A DNA stretch of 64,000 nucleotides from WHSW01 sp963759295 (GTDB taxonomy: Bacteria; Actinomycetota; Thermoleophilia; Solirubrobacterales; 70-9), in the NCBI GenBank assembly GCA_963759295.1, contig CAVWYT010000009.1:23464-87463 (forward strand). The letters run 5' to 3'. The notes beneath the pieces were generated by a model that worked only from the letters and a program-made list of their open reading frames with translations, was not told the DNA's origin and made no database searches. Positions 33,187-41,059 of the stretch are shown one piece after another. Numbering within the stretch: the stretch's first letter is position 1; every line of letters begins with the position of its first letter. The translations under genes and the position numbers were made by a program.

Positions 33187-34107
33187 GTGGCGGGGGCGGA
33201 GTACCCGGACGACCTTCGCGCCCTGGTCGAGGAGCACCTGCGCGGGCTCTCGTTCTCGGGACGAGATGCCACCGAGGGCCTCGACGAGGCGATGCGCTAC
33301 TCGCTGCTCGCCGGCGGCAAGCGGATCCGGCCCGTGCTCTGCCTCGCCGCGGCGCGCGCGGTCGGCACCGAGCCCGTCGAGGTGCTGCCCGCGGCGGCGT
33401 CGATCGAGCTCATCCACACCTATTCGCTGATCCACGACGACCTGCCGGCGATGGACGACGACGAGCTGCGGCGCGGGCGCCCGACCTCTCACGTCGTCTA
33501 CGGCGAGGACGTCGCGATCCTCGCCGGCGACGGCCTCTTCGCGGAGGCGATCCGCCACTTCGCCGAGCGCCAGCGCGGTGAGCCGGCCTGCGTGCTCGCG
33601 GCGCTGGCCGAGCTGGTCAGAGCGACCGGGGTGGGCGGGATGGTGGGCGGGCAGTACATCGACGTGACCAACACACGGCCCGGCGCCTCATCCGCCACGC
33701 GTCCGGAAACGCCGTGGTCAGCGCCGGATCCCGATCGGCTGCGCGAGCTGCACAGCCTCAAGACCGGCGGTCTGATCGCGGCGAGCGTCGTCGTGCCGCT
33801 GGTGCTCGCCGGTCTCGACGAGCGCCGCATGTCGCCTTTCCGCCGCTTCGCCGACGAGCTCGGCGTGCTGTTTCAGATCGTCGACGACATCCTCGACGTC
33901 ACCGGCTCCGACGAGGAGCTGGGCAAGTCGCACGGCTCAGACGAGCGCCTCGGGAAGCTCACCTACGTGAGCCTGTTCGGCGTCGAGCGGGCCAGCGAGC
34001 TCGCCGGCGAGTCACACACGAAGGCGCTGGCTGCGCTTGCCGACGCCGACGGCGAGACCGCGGACCTGGGGCGGATCACCGACCACATCCACACCCGCCG
34101 GCGCTAG
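33187..34107 (+). CDS. ispA: Polyprenyl (farnesyl/geranylgeranyl) diphosphate synthase
   Basis: Condenses IPP with allylic diphosphates to give C15-C20 prenyl diphosphates. The 306-residue protein has both Asp-rich motifs: HDDLPAMDDDELRRGRPTSH (first, with the bacterial spacing of DDxxxxD) near residue 80 and FQIVDDILDVTG near 225, followed by the GKTY-type KLTYVSLFG region. GGKRIRPVL is the usual IPP-binding segment. It starts with GTG ten bases after the xseB-like gene. Its metabolic partner dxs lies 7 kb downstream. Chain length cannot be read with certainty, so the symbol is tentative. Confidence 0.9.
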   Translation: MAGAEYPDDLRALVEEHLRGLSFSGRDATEGLDEAMRYSLLAGGKRIRPVLCLAAARAVGTEPVEVLPAAASIELIHTYSLIHDDLPAMDDDELRRGRPTSHVVYGEDVAILAGDGLFAEAIRHFAERQRGEPACVLAALAELVRATGVGGMVGGQYIDVTNTRPGASSATRPETPWSAPDPDRLRELHSLKTGGLIAASVVVPLVLAGLDERRMSPFRRFADELGVLFQIVDDILDVTGSDEELGKSHGSDERLGKLTYVSLFGVERASELAGESHTKALAALADADGETADLGRITDHIHTRRR

Positions 34108-34147
34108 CCGGTGGCCACCGCCTTCGAGCCGGGCCCGGCGCCCCGGC

Positions 34148-34354
34148 TCAGGGAAACACGACCTCGCCCGTCTCGGAGTCGGTGACGGTGATCGCCAGCG
34201 CCGGGCAGGCCTCGGCCGCAGCGAGGATCTTCTCGTCGGCGCCAGTGCCGATCACGACCGCCGTCTCGTCGAGCGCGAAGACGCCGGGGGCGAGAGCCAC
34301 GCAGTCGCCATGGGCGCTGCACTCGGCGTCGTCGATGGTTGGCACATATGTCAT
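34148..34354 (-). CDS. Ferredoxin, 3Fe-4S type
   Basis: A 68-residue acidic electron carrier. Cysteine pattern: CSAHGDC near residues 12-18, then ACPALAI near 49, typical of single-cluster actinobacterial ferredoxins in which the second Cys position of a 4Fe site is lost. It is preceded by AAGGAGAC and its ATG overlaps the stop of the ferredoxin reductase. Such ferredoxins usually feed cytochromes P450 or other oxygenases; no P450 is in this window. Confidence 0.88.
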   Translation of the reverse strand: MTYVPTIDDAECSAHGDCVALAPGVFALDETAVVIGTGADEKILAAAEACPALAITVTDSETGEVVFP

Positions 34355-35533
34355 CTGGTCGTCTCCTTGGTTTGTGGGTTGGATTTTTCGATCAGCCGCC
34401 GCATCGCGGCGAGCTCGCGCGGGCGACCGACTGCCAGACCGGCCGCCGGACGCCCGTCGCGCATGTAGAGGACGCTGAAGTCGCGATCGTCCGGATCACC
34501 GCTGAGGCGCGCCTCGTGGACACCCGAGGCGTGGCCCACCAGCTGGATCCGCGAGCCGAACTGATCGCTCCAAAAGCTCGGCAGCGGGGTGGGTCGCGGG
34601 GGCCCGCCGAGAATCGACTGGGCGACCGCGGCGCCCTGGCGACTCGCCGCGTCCCAGTGCTCGGTCCGGGCGTGCTCGGCGATCCGCGGGTCGAAGGGAC
34701 GGGCGACGTCGCCGGCGGCGTAGACGTGGGGGAGGCCGGTGCGACCGCCGGCGTCGGTGAGAACGCCGGTGGCGTCGAGCTCGGTGCCGCGGAGCCAGTC
34801 GGTCGCCGGGGCGACGCCGACGCCGACCACGACGACATCGCAGTCGAGCCGCTCGTCCGTCCTCCAGCTCGAGCCGCTCGACGCGGCCGTTGCCCGATGC
34901 GCCGGCGAGCCGTGCCGAGAGCAATATGCGTACGCCCTGGTCGCGATGCATGCGTACGAGCCAGCGGCCGACGTCCGGTCCGAGAACGCCCGCGAGCGGG
35001 AGCTCCAGGGCCTCAACGATCGTCACCTCGGCTCCGAGGGCGACGGCCGTGGCGGCGACCTCGAGCCCGATGAAGCCCGCGCCGATGATCACCAGGCTCG
35101 ATCCGGGCGCGAGCTCCGTGCGCAGACGCCCGGCGTCAGCGAGCGTTCGCAGGGAGAGGGCGTTCGCGAACCCCGTCAGCTGGGGGAGCGAGCGCGGCGC
35201 GGCGCCGGTCGCGATCACCAGGTCGTCGTAGGGGAGCGCGTCGGTGTGGTCGAGCTCGACCACCCGGCGCTCGGGCCGCAGGGCCGTGGCGCGGCGGCCG
35301 AGGATCAGCTCGACCGCGTTGTCATCGTGCCAGCCCGGGCCGCGGAGGCGAACGTCGTCGGCGTCGAGATCGCCGGCGAGCAGGCCCTTGGAGAGCGGCG
35401 GGCGGTCATACGGCGCCTCGGGCTCGGCGCAGACGATCCTGATCGGATCGGAGTAGCCGCGGGCGCGCAGCGTCTCCGCGCATCGCTGGGCGGCGAGCCC
35501 GCCGCCGACGATCACGGTGCCGTCGCGACTCAC
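34351..35533 (-). pseudogene. Ferredoxin reductase-like FAD protein, frameshifted
   Basis: A rubredoxin/putidaredoxin-reductase-type flavoprotein. From a GTG at 35533 the first frame gives GTVIVGGGLAAQRCAETLRA, PYDRPPLSKGLLAGDL, VIATGAAPRSLPQL and the NAD motif VIIGAGFIGLEVAATAVALGA, up to about 34,860. The rest continues in another frame: ERLDCDVVVVGVGVAPATDWL, VYAAGDVARPFDPR, FWSDQFGSRIQLVG and the C-terminal domain. A one-base indel lies near 34,857-34,864. The parts together give a normal length of about 394 residues, so a recent mutation or a sequence error is likely. It is operonic with the ferredoxin and the membrane reductase. Confidence 0.82.
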
Positions 35534-36150
35534 GCTTGACCCGCCTCGAGCTCGGGGCGCGTCGTCGCCCGCGGCACACGGCGTGCTACCGGCGTCGGCG
35601 CCCCCCGGCGCTTACGCCACGGCGTCGTCAGGCGGACGAGGAAGAGGACCGCGATCGGCGGCGCCGTGAGGATCAGCCACCAGCGCAGCCACGGCGTCGA
35701 GGCGTCGGTCCCGGCGCCGAGCGTGTGCGCGACCGCGAGCGCATAGACGACAACGGTCAGCCGGTGCGCGCGCCGCCAGAGGCGGGCGCCGATCCGGCGC
35801 CGAGCGTAGAAGCTGAGCCCGAGGATCGCGGCCAGGTAGCCGGCTCCGATGCCGAGCCCCGTCCACAGCGGCCGGTAGTCGATCGCGCCCGGAATGGTGA
35901 TCCCGACGATGCCGGGATTGAGGAAGGCGTCGCCGAGCAGGGTGATCCCGTGGACGGCGATCGCGACCAACGCGGCGAGCGCGGTCTGCTCGTGGATCGC
36001 GGTCAGGATCCGAGCCCGACCGGGCGCGCGCATGATCTTGCCCGCCATTGTCAGTCCGATGGCGACGGAGATCGTGATCAGTCCGAGGGCGACCAGCCCC
36101 GACGCCCGGCTGGCGAGCCACCAGAGATGGTCGGCGAGCGCCGGGCTCAT
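35530..36150 (-). CDS. Ferric-reductase-like bis-haem membrane protein
   Basis: A 206-residue membrane protein with about six helices. Histidines 53 and 67 in one helix (HEQTALAALVAIAVH) and 129 and 142 in another (AHRLTVVVYALAVAH) are spaced 13-14 residues apart, as expected for two stacked b-haems moving electrons across the membrane (ferric reductase/YedZ/NOX family). There is no C-terminal flavin domain, so it must receive electrons from a separate protein, plausibly the adjacent reductase or ferredoxin. The start overlaps the ApbE stop. Confidence 0.83.
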   Translation of the reverse strand: MSPALADHLWWLASRASGLVALGLITISVAIGLTMAGKIMRAPGRARILTAIHEQTALAALVAIAVHGITLLGDAFLNPGIVGITIPGAIDYRPLWTGLGIGAGYLAAILGLSFYARRRIGARLWRRAHRLTVVVYALAVAHTLGAGTDASTPWLRWWLILTAPPIAVLFLVRLTTPWRKRRGAPTPVARRVPRATTRPELEAGQA

Positions 36151-37142
36151 GCCGCGACCCCCGTGCCCGCCAGGGCAGCAGGGACCGAGATCACGAATCG
36201 CGGCCTTGCGTCGACTGGCCCGACCGGCTCGACCTCGCCGTCGTCGTGGACGATCAACCCCCCGGATCGCGCCAGCACCCGGCGTGCCCCCTCCGGTCCC
36301 GAGAGCAGGGCGGCCTTGGAGAGGGTCTCGGCCTCGAGGGCCGTGTCGCCGAGCGCCGTCGCCCCGACCAGTCCCGTCCACGCCGGCTCCCCGTTCGACG
36401 GATCGAGCAGGTGGTGGGCGAAGCGACCGTCGACGCGACGCCAGACGCGGACGTTGAGGCCCGAGGTGGCCACGGCACCGCCGCCCACGCGCAGCCGGTG
36501 ATCGAGCTCGCCGGTGAGCGGGTGCTGGGCGAGGACCTCGAACGGCGCCTCGGCGGCCGCGAGGCCCCCTACCCGCAGGTCGCCGCCGCAGTCGACGACG
36601 AACCGTCCATAGGAGGCCAGTCGCTCCGCCAGCAGGTCGGCGGCGAGCCCCTTGCCGACGCCTCCGCTGTCGAACCGGACTCCGAAGGGCCGCCGGATGA
36701 CGCCGGACGCCTCGTCGACCTCGATCCGTGACCAGCGCGCCTCCGGGCTCGGTCTAGCGGGCAGTCGCCGGGGCGCGAACGCCAGCGCTTCGCTCAGGGA
36801 GGCGGGCGTCGACCCCTCGCGGGAGTCCACGTACCCGGCCGACTCGATCTCGCCGACGAGGGTCGGATCGACGAGCCCTGCCGTGTGGCGGGCGGCCCAG
36901 AGGCCGGCGCGGACGGCAGTGCGAAGCAGCGCCGAGGCAGGGACCGCCGCACGCGGATCGGCGTTCAACGCGCAGAGCTCGCTCTCGGGGCGAAACCGCG
37001 ACAGGCAAGCCTCGAACCCGTCGACGAACGCCCGCGCGTCGCGGACGGCGTCCTCGGCACTCGGGGCGCCGGGCCCGGGGTCGGCGACGATCAGCCGCAC
37101 GTCGGAGCCCATCGCCCGGAAGGTGACGTCGCTGGCGCTCAT
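36147..37142 (-). CDS. apbE: FAD:protein FMN transferase
   Basis: Transfers FMN from FAD to Ser/Thr of target proteins such as RnfG, NqrC and FMN-bind domain proteins. The 331-residue protein shows FRAMGSDVRLIV at the start, VDGFEACLSRFRPESEL, the signature FDSGGVGKGLAADLLAERL near residue 160, VDCGGDLRVGG, VATSGLNVRVW and HHLLDPSNGEPAW, with a metal-binding LGDTALEAETLSKAALLSG at the end. No lipobox or signal is evident. It overlaps genes on both sides. Its FMN-bind target was not found in the window. Confidence 0.92.
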   Translation of the reverse strand: MSASDVTFRAMGSDVRLIVADPGPGAPSAEDAVRDARAFVDGFEACLSRFRPESELCALNADPRAAVPASALLRTAVRAGLWAARHTAGLVDPTLVGEIESAGYVDSREGSTPASLSEALAFAPRRLPARPSPEARWSRIEVDEASGVIRRPFGVRFDSGGVGKGLAADLLAERLASYGRFVVDCGGDLRVGGLAAAEAPFEVLAQHPLTGELDHRLRVGGGAVATSGLNVRVWRRVDGRFAHHLLDPSNGEPAWTGLVGATALGDTALEAETLSKAALLSGPEGARRVLARSGGLIVHDDGEVEPVGPVDARPRFVISVPAALAGTGVAA

Positions 37143-37516
37143 GAGCTGCTGGTGACCGGCGCGGGGGCGGGTGCCGGGGCCGGCGCAGGGGCAGGTGCGG
37201 GCGCAGGCGCGGGAGCCGCCACCGGGGCGGGCGCCGAGCCGCCGCTGGGCGCCGAGGAGACGGCGGCGGGTGCGCTCGCCGGTCGCGACTTCGGCGGCAG
37301 GTGCACGACCCGCGTCTGCACGACCCTGCGGTCGATCACGGTCGGGCGCTTCGTTTGGGTCGCGGCGATCGTCGCCGCGCCCAGGGCGGGATCGTTGCCC
37401 GAGCGCAGCTGGAAGGCCAGGAACTCGAACAGCACCAAGAAGCAGGCGACCGAGGCCAGCGCTGTCGTCAACAGCCGGGGCCGTCGGCCTGGAGCCTTGG
37501 TGCGAGGCTCAGTCAT
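37139..37516 (-). CDS. Ala/Pro-repeat membrane-anchored protein
   Basis: A 125-residue protein: a basic N-terminus (KAPGRRPRL), a single membrane helix (ALASVACFLVLFEFLAFQL, about 18-36), a region with VIDRRVVQTRVVHLPPKSRP, and a tail of about ten Ala-Pro repeats ending VTSSS. The tail looks like a rigid extracellular spacer. The VVxTRVVH motif is shared with the next gene (RTHVVHRTIHVRPD). It overlaps both neighbours. No recognised domain. Confidence 0.7.
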   Translation of the reverse strand: MTEPRTKAPGRRPRLLTTALASVACFLVLFEFLAFQLRSGNDPALGAATIAATQTKRPTVIDRRVVQTRVVHLPPKSRPASAPAAVSSAPSGGSAPAPVAAPAPAPAPAPAPAPAPAPAPVTSSS

Positions 37517-37946
37517 CGGCGGCCTCGGACTCGCTGCCCTCGCCCTCGTCGTCGCCGTAGCCCGAGAGGTTGCCGCCGGCAGCACCGCCGCTCGAGTGGG
37601 TGGAGACCGGGGCCGGCGCCGGATTGCTCACCTGCACCGCGGGCGCCGACGAAGGGACCGGCGCCGCGGCCGGGGCAGCGGGAGCGGGGGAGGGCGGCGC
37701 CGCGGCAGCAGGACGTGAGGGCGTGGCGGGGAGCGGCGGGCCCGAGGCCTCGGTTCCCCTGGAATCGGGCCGCACGTGGATCGTCCGGTGGACGACGTGG
37801 GTGCGGACCTTGGGCTTGACGTGGGCCGCCGGGGTTGCCGCCGGCGTCGACGGGATCCCGTCGTTGGAGCCGAGCGCGTATCCGGCGAGGCCCCCGAGGC
37901 CGAGGACGGTTGCGCCGGTGGCGATCTTGAGTCCGATGTTCGTCAC
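37509..37946 (-). CDS. Pro/Ala-rich membrane-anchored protein with VVHRTIHV motif
   Basis: A 145-residue protein and the first gene of the minus-strand redox operon. A hydrophobic N-terminus (KIATGATVLGLGGLAGYALG) serves as signal or anchor, followed by HVKPKVRTHVVHRTIHVRPD, a long Pro/Ala-rich section and an acidic Gly/Ser tail (SGYGDDEGEGSESEAADD). It starts with GTG behind AAGGAGAG. The His-containing motif, shared with its neighbour, could bind haem or metal, but this is speculation. It lies divergent to the two-component genes. Confidence 0.68.
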   Translation of the reverse strand: MTNIGLKIATGATVLGLGGLAGYALGSNDGIPSTPAATPAAHVKPKVRTHVVHRTIHVRPDSRGTEASGPPLPATPSRPAAAAPPSPAPAAPAAAPVPSSAPAVQVSNPAPAPVSTHSSGGAAGGNLSGYGDDEGEGSESEAADD

Positions 37947-38075
37947 GAGCTGCTCTCCTTGTTAGCCGAACGGATCGCGTCGATTGTGCGGGAGCCTCGG
38001 GAAGCGGCCGCAAAGGCGCGGGTAAAGACTTGGACAAGGATTCGCGGCGCCGGGAGAGGCGCCTGAGACGGCCTC

Positions 38076-38081
38076 TACAGT
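38076..38081 (+). promoter_or_regulatory. -10 box of the two-component operon (leaderless)
   Basis: TACAGT ends 7 bases before the ATG of the response regulator at 38089. Confidence 0.5.
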
Positions 38082-38088
38082 GGGGCCG

Positions 38089-38805
38089 ATGACGAACGGC
38101 AAGAGCGGCGTGATCTTGTTCGTCGAGGACGAGGACGCGATCTCGGCGGCGTTCTCGCGCGCGCTGGAGCGCGAGGGGTTCGAGCCGGTGGTCGCCCGGA
38201 CGGCGGCCGAGGCGCTGGAGCTCGCCGGGCGGATGGAGCCCGACCTCGTGCTGCTGGACCTCAACCTCCCCGACGGCGACGGGCGCGATGTCTGCCGCGC
38301 GCTGCGGCGCGACTCGGACGTGCCGATCGTGATGCTGACGGCGCGGGGAACCGAGATCGACCGAGTCGTCGGGCTCGAGATGGGCGCCGACGACTACGTG
38401 GTGAAGCCGTTCAGCGGCGCCGAGGTGATCTCGCGGATCCGAGCGGTCCTGCGCCGCAGCCGCGCCGCTCCTGCCGCGGGCGGGTTCGAGCCCGTGTTCA
38501 CGGTCGGCGAGCTCGAGCTCGACGTCGCCGCACGGATCGCGCGCCTGGGCGGCGAGCAGCTCAGCCTGACCCGCAAGGAGTTCGATCTGCTCGCCGAGCT
38601 CGCCCGCAACGCCGGTCGGGTGGTCACCCGCGAGGACCTGATGTCGCGCATCTGGGACGTCAACTGGTTCGGCTCCACGAAGACGCTCGACGTCCACGTC
38701 GGGGCCCTGCGACGCAAGCTCGGCGACGACCCCGCAGAGCCCCGATACATCGAGACGGTTCGCGGCGTCGGATTTCGGTTCGCCGCCTCGGAGGCCTCCC
38801 GATAA
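38089..38805 (+). CDS. OmpR/PhoB-type response regulator
   Basis: A 238-residue transcription factor. The receiver has ILFVEDEDAIS, phospho-acceptor Asp57 in VLLDLNLPDGDG, MLTARG and DDYVVKPFS with the conserved Lys. The winged-helix domain (about 130-235) has LTRKEFDLLAELARNAGRVVTREDLMSRIW and TLDVHVGALRRKLGDDP, RYIETVRGVGFRF. The promoter supports the ATG at 38089 over an in-frame GTG nine bases upstream. It is cotranscribed with the kinase and divergent from the ApbE/ferric-reductase operon, the most likely target. Confidence 0.93.
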   Translation: MTNGKSGVILFVEDEDAISAAFSRALEREGFEPVVARTAAEALELAGRMEPDLVLLDLNLPDGDGRDVCRALRRDSDVPIVMLTARGTEIDRVVGLEMGADDYVVKPFSGAEVISRIRAVLRRSRAAPAAGGFEPVFTVGELELDVAARIARLGGEQLSLTRKEFDLLAELARNAGRVVTREDLMSRIWDVNWFGSTKTLDVHVGALRRKLGDDPAEPRYIETVRGVGFRFAASEASR

Positions 38806-38840
38806 CCCTCCGACGCACGCTTCTGATCGCCGTCGGCTAC

Positions 38841-40202
38841 GTGCTGTTGCTGGCGGTCGTCGCCTTCGGGGTTCCGCTCGCAGTGAGCCTCCGCGACCGG
38901 GTCGACGCCGAGGTACGCAGCCAGGCGCGAAGCCAGGCCGACGTGCTCGCAGCCAGCGCCCACGAGCTCCTCGAGCCGGGTTCGCGGCGGGCGCTCGACC
39001 GCCTGGTCACCTCGTCGGGCCGATCGGTGCGAGGTCGGGTGATCGTCGTCGACGCGCAGGGACGGCTGATCGCCGACAGCACCGGCCCCGGCGAGGTGGG
39101 CGTCAGCTACGCGAACCGGCCTGAGGTCGCCGCGGCGCTGGGCGGCAGCAGCGACCAGCGCACTCGCCACAGCGACACCCTCTCGGCCGACATCCTCGCG
39201 ACGGCCGTGCCGATCGTCGATCGGGGCTCGACCACCGGGGTCGTGCGCGTCACGCAAAGCGTCGATGCCGTCGATCAGGCGGTCCGACGCTCGATCGTCG
39301 AGATCGCGCTGCTCGCGCTCGTCGTCCTGGCCTTGGGGCTGGTCGCCGGGGCCCTGATCGCGCGGCGGATCGCGCGACCGATCGGCCGACTCGCCGAGGC
39401 CGCCGACCAGGTCGCGGGCGGCGATCTGCGGGCGCGGGCGCCCGTCGAGGGCAGCACCGAGCAGCGTTCCCTGGCGCACAGCTTCAACAAGATGACGACC
39501 AGGGTTGGCCGCCTGCTCGAAAGCCAGCAGGAGTTCGTCGCCGACGCGTCCCATCAGCTGCGCACGCCGCTCGCCGGCCTGCGCCTGCAGCTCGAGGAGC
39601 TCCAGGACGTGCGCTCGGAGCGCTACGCCCGTCAGGTGGCGGACGTCGCGATGCACGAGGTTGACCGTCTCGCGACGATCGTCGACGAGCTGCTCGTGCT
39701 CAGTCGGGCCGGCGAGCACGAGCTTCCTGAGGAGCGGCTCGCGCTCGGCGAGGCCGCCGATCGTGCGACCGAGCGCTGGCGCAAGGCGGCCGAGGCCGGC
39801 GGGTTGCGAATCTCGCGGCGCTCGGACGGCTCGCGATCGACGACGATGTGCGCGCGCTCCGACCTCGACCGCGCCCTGGACTCGCTGGTCGAGAACGCCG
39901 TCCTTTACTCGGCGCCCGGCGGCGAGATCACGATCGCCGACGGCCGCGCGGGCATCGAGGTGCTCGACCAGGGGCCGGGGCTCGAGCCGGGCGAGGAGGA
40001 GGCCGTGCTGGAGCGCTTCTATCGCGGGCGCGCCGGCAGGCGGGGACCGGAGGGCACCGGGCTCGGGCTTTCGATCGCTCGCGAGCTCGCCGCCCAGTGG
40101 GGCGGCGCGGTGAGGATCGAGAACCGTGCCGGCGGTGGCGCTCGCGCGCGCCTGGAGCTGCCGACCGAACCCGATCGCGCGCCGTTGAAGGCCGGCGCTT
40201 GA
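38841..40202 (+). CDS. Membrane sensor histidine kinase (HAMP)
   Basis: The cognate kinase of the preceding regulator, about 453 residues from this GTG. A first membrane helix at the very N-terminus, an extracytoplasmic loop of about 130 residues, a second helix near 152-173, HAMP, the H-box DASHQLRTPLAGL (His238), the N-box LDSLVENAVLYS and the G-boxes DQGPGLEPG and GTGLGLSI. The reading frame continues upstream through TLRRTLLIAVGY to an ATA at 38802 that overlaps the regulator's stop as ATAA, giving the expected positively charged N-terminus; the true start may therefore be a rare codon there or a CTG at 38820. Confidence 0.9.
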   Translation: MLLLAVVAFGVPLAVSLRDRVDAEVRSQARSQADVLAASAHELLEPGSRRALDRLVTSSGRSVRGRVIVVDAQGRLIADSTGPGEVGVSYANRPEVAAALGGSSDQRTRHSDTLSADILATAVPIVDRGSTTGVVRVTQSVDAVDQAVRRSIVEIALLALVVLALGLVAGALIARRIARPIGRLAEAADQVAGGDLRARAPVEGSTEQRSLAHSFNKMTTRVGRLLESQQEFVADASHQLRTPLAGLRLQLEELQDVRSERYARQVADVAMHEVDRLATIVDELLVLSRAGEHELPEERLALGEAADRATERWRKAAEAGGLRISRRSDGSRSTTMCARSDLDRALDSLVENAVLYSAPGGEITIADGRAGIEVLDQGPGLEPGEEEAVLERFYRGRAGRRGPEGTGLGLSIARELAAQWGGAVRIENRAGGGARARLELPTEPDRAPLKAGA

Positions 40203-40531
40203 GGGCGTTCGTCTCATCGCAGGCCTCGCGCTGGATCGTGCTGGCGGTCGCCGGCCTGGCGGTCGCCCTCGCCGTCGGCATCGCCGCCTCCCAGCTGACC
40301 AGCGAGCGAATTGGCCTCGCGTCCGAGTCGATGAAGTCGGGCGAGGCGCTGGCGCCGAAGCTCCCGCAGCAAGGCGGTGGGAACGGTGAAGACGGGTCCG
40401 GTCACGGTTCCCACCAAGAGACCACCTCGACCACCACCACTCACCCGCCGGCGACCACGACGACCTCGACGACACAGACATCCGACGACTACGGCTCGGG
40501 CGTCGACGAGGAGTCGGGCGATGACGACTAG
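40199..40531 (+). CDS. Small single-pass membrane protein with Thr-rich tail
   Basis: A 110-residue protein starting at a TTG overlapping the kinase stop (TTGA). It has one helix (RWIVLAVAGLAVALAVGIAAS, about 10-30), then a polar region and a run of Thr/His/Pro (TTSTTTTHPPATTTTSTTQT), ending in Asp/Glu. It resembles the Ser/Thr-linker protein at 14657-15076 in style but not in sequence. It lies between the kinase and the haem-binding gene, so it probably belongs to the same envelope pathway. No known domain. Confidence 0.6.
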   Translation: MRAFVSSQASRWIVLAVAGLAVALAVGIAASQLTSERIGLASESMKSGEALAPKLPQQGGGNGEDGSGHGSHQETTSTTTTHPPATTTTSTTQTSDDYGSGVDEESGDDD

Positions 40532-41003
40532 CATCAAGCGCGCGCTCGGATGGGCGACGAGCTCGGTGATCAAGACCGCACTCCTCGTCGTCGTTGCCGC
40601 GTTCCTGGTGATCCAGCTCGTCCCCTACGGTCGCGCCCACAGCAATCCGCCCGTCACTCGCGAACTCAACTACGACAGCCCGCGTACGCAGCAGCTGGTC
40701 AGGGATGCCTGCGGTGCCTGTCACACGAACGCGACCGATTGGCCAATCGAGAGCAACGTCGCGCCGTTCTCCTGGCTGATCCAGCACGACGTCGAGGAGG
40801 GCCGATCGATACTCAACTTTTCGGAGTGGGACCGGGCGCAGCAGGTCGGGATCGGCGAGGTCAGCGAGGTGATCAACGAGGGCGAGATGCCGCCGGTGCA
40901 GTACAAGCTGCTCCACCCGGACTCGAGGCTGTCGGACTCCGACAAGGCCGACCTGATCGCCGGACTGACACGCAGCTACAGCCAGGACCCGCCCGGGCCC
41001 TGA
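40521..41003 (+). CDS. Haem-binding domain protein with CxxCH
   Basis: A membrane-anchored c-type haem protein of 160 residues of the Haem_bd family. A single helix at about 17-35 (VIKTALLVVVAAFLVIQLVPYG) is followed by the haem site RDACGACHTN (Cys64, Cys67, His68), a W-rich segment (TDWPIESNVAPFSWLIQHDVEEGR) and MPPVQYKLLHPDSRLS with a possible distal Met. It probably sits outside the membrane and passes electrons within this redox locus. It overlaps the previous gene and is followed by a hairpin. Confidence 0.85.
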   Translation: MTTSIKRALGWATSSVIKTALLVVVAAFLVIQLVPYGRAHSNPPVTRELNYDSPRTQQLVRDACGACHTNATDWPIESNVAPFSWLIQHDVEEGRSILNFSEWDRAQQVGIGEVSEVINEGEMPPVQYKLLHPDSRLSDSDKADLIAGLTRSYSQDPPGP

Positions 41004-41012
41004 GGCGGGTCC
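40985..41012 (+). terminator. Hairpin at the end of the haem-protein gene
   Basis: A perfect 9-bp GC stem (GGACCCGCC/GGCGGGTCC) with a 10-base loop spans the stop codon of the haem-binding gene. No U-run follows, so it is either a weak terminator or an mRNA 3' stabiliser separating this operon from dxs. Confidence 0.4.
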
Positions 41013-41059
41013 GCCACGCCCGCGGCGCGCGGGCTGCGACAATTCGCCGTTCGCCCGCG

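Noticed and set aside
37139..37516. Ala-Pro repeat region as a DNA repeat element
   Set aside because: The repetition is in-frame codons of a coding sequence and does not extend beyond the gene.
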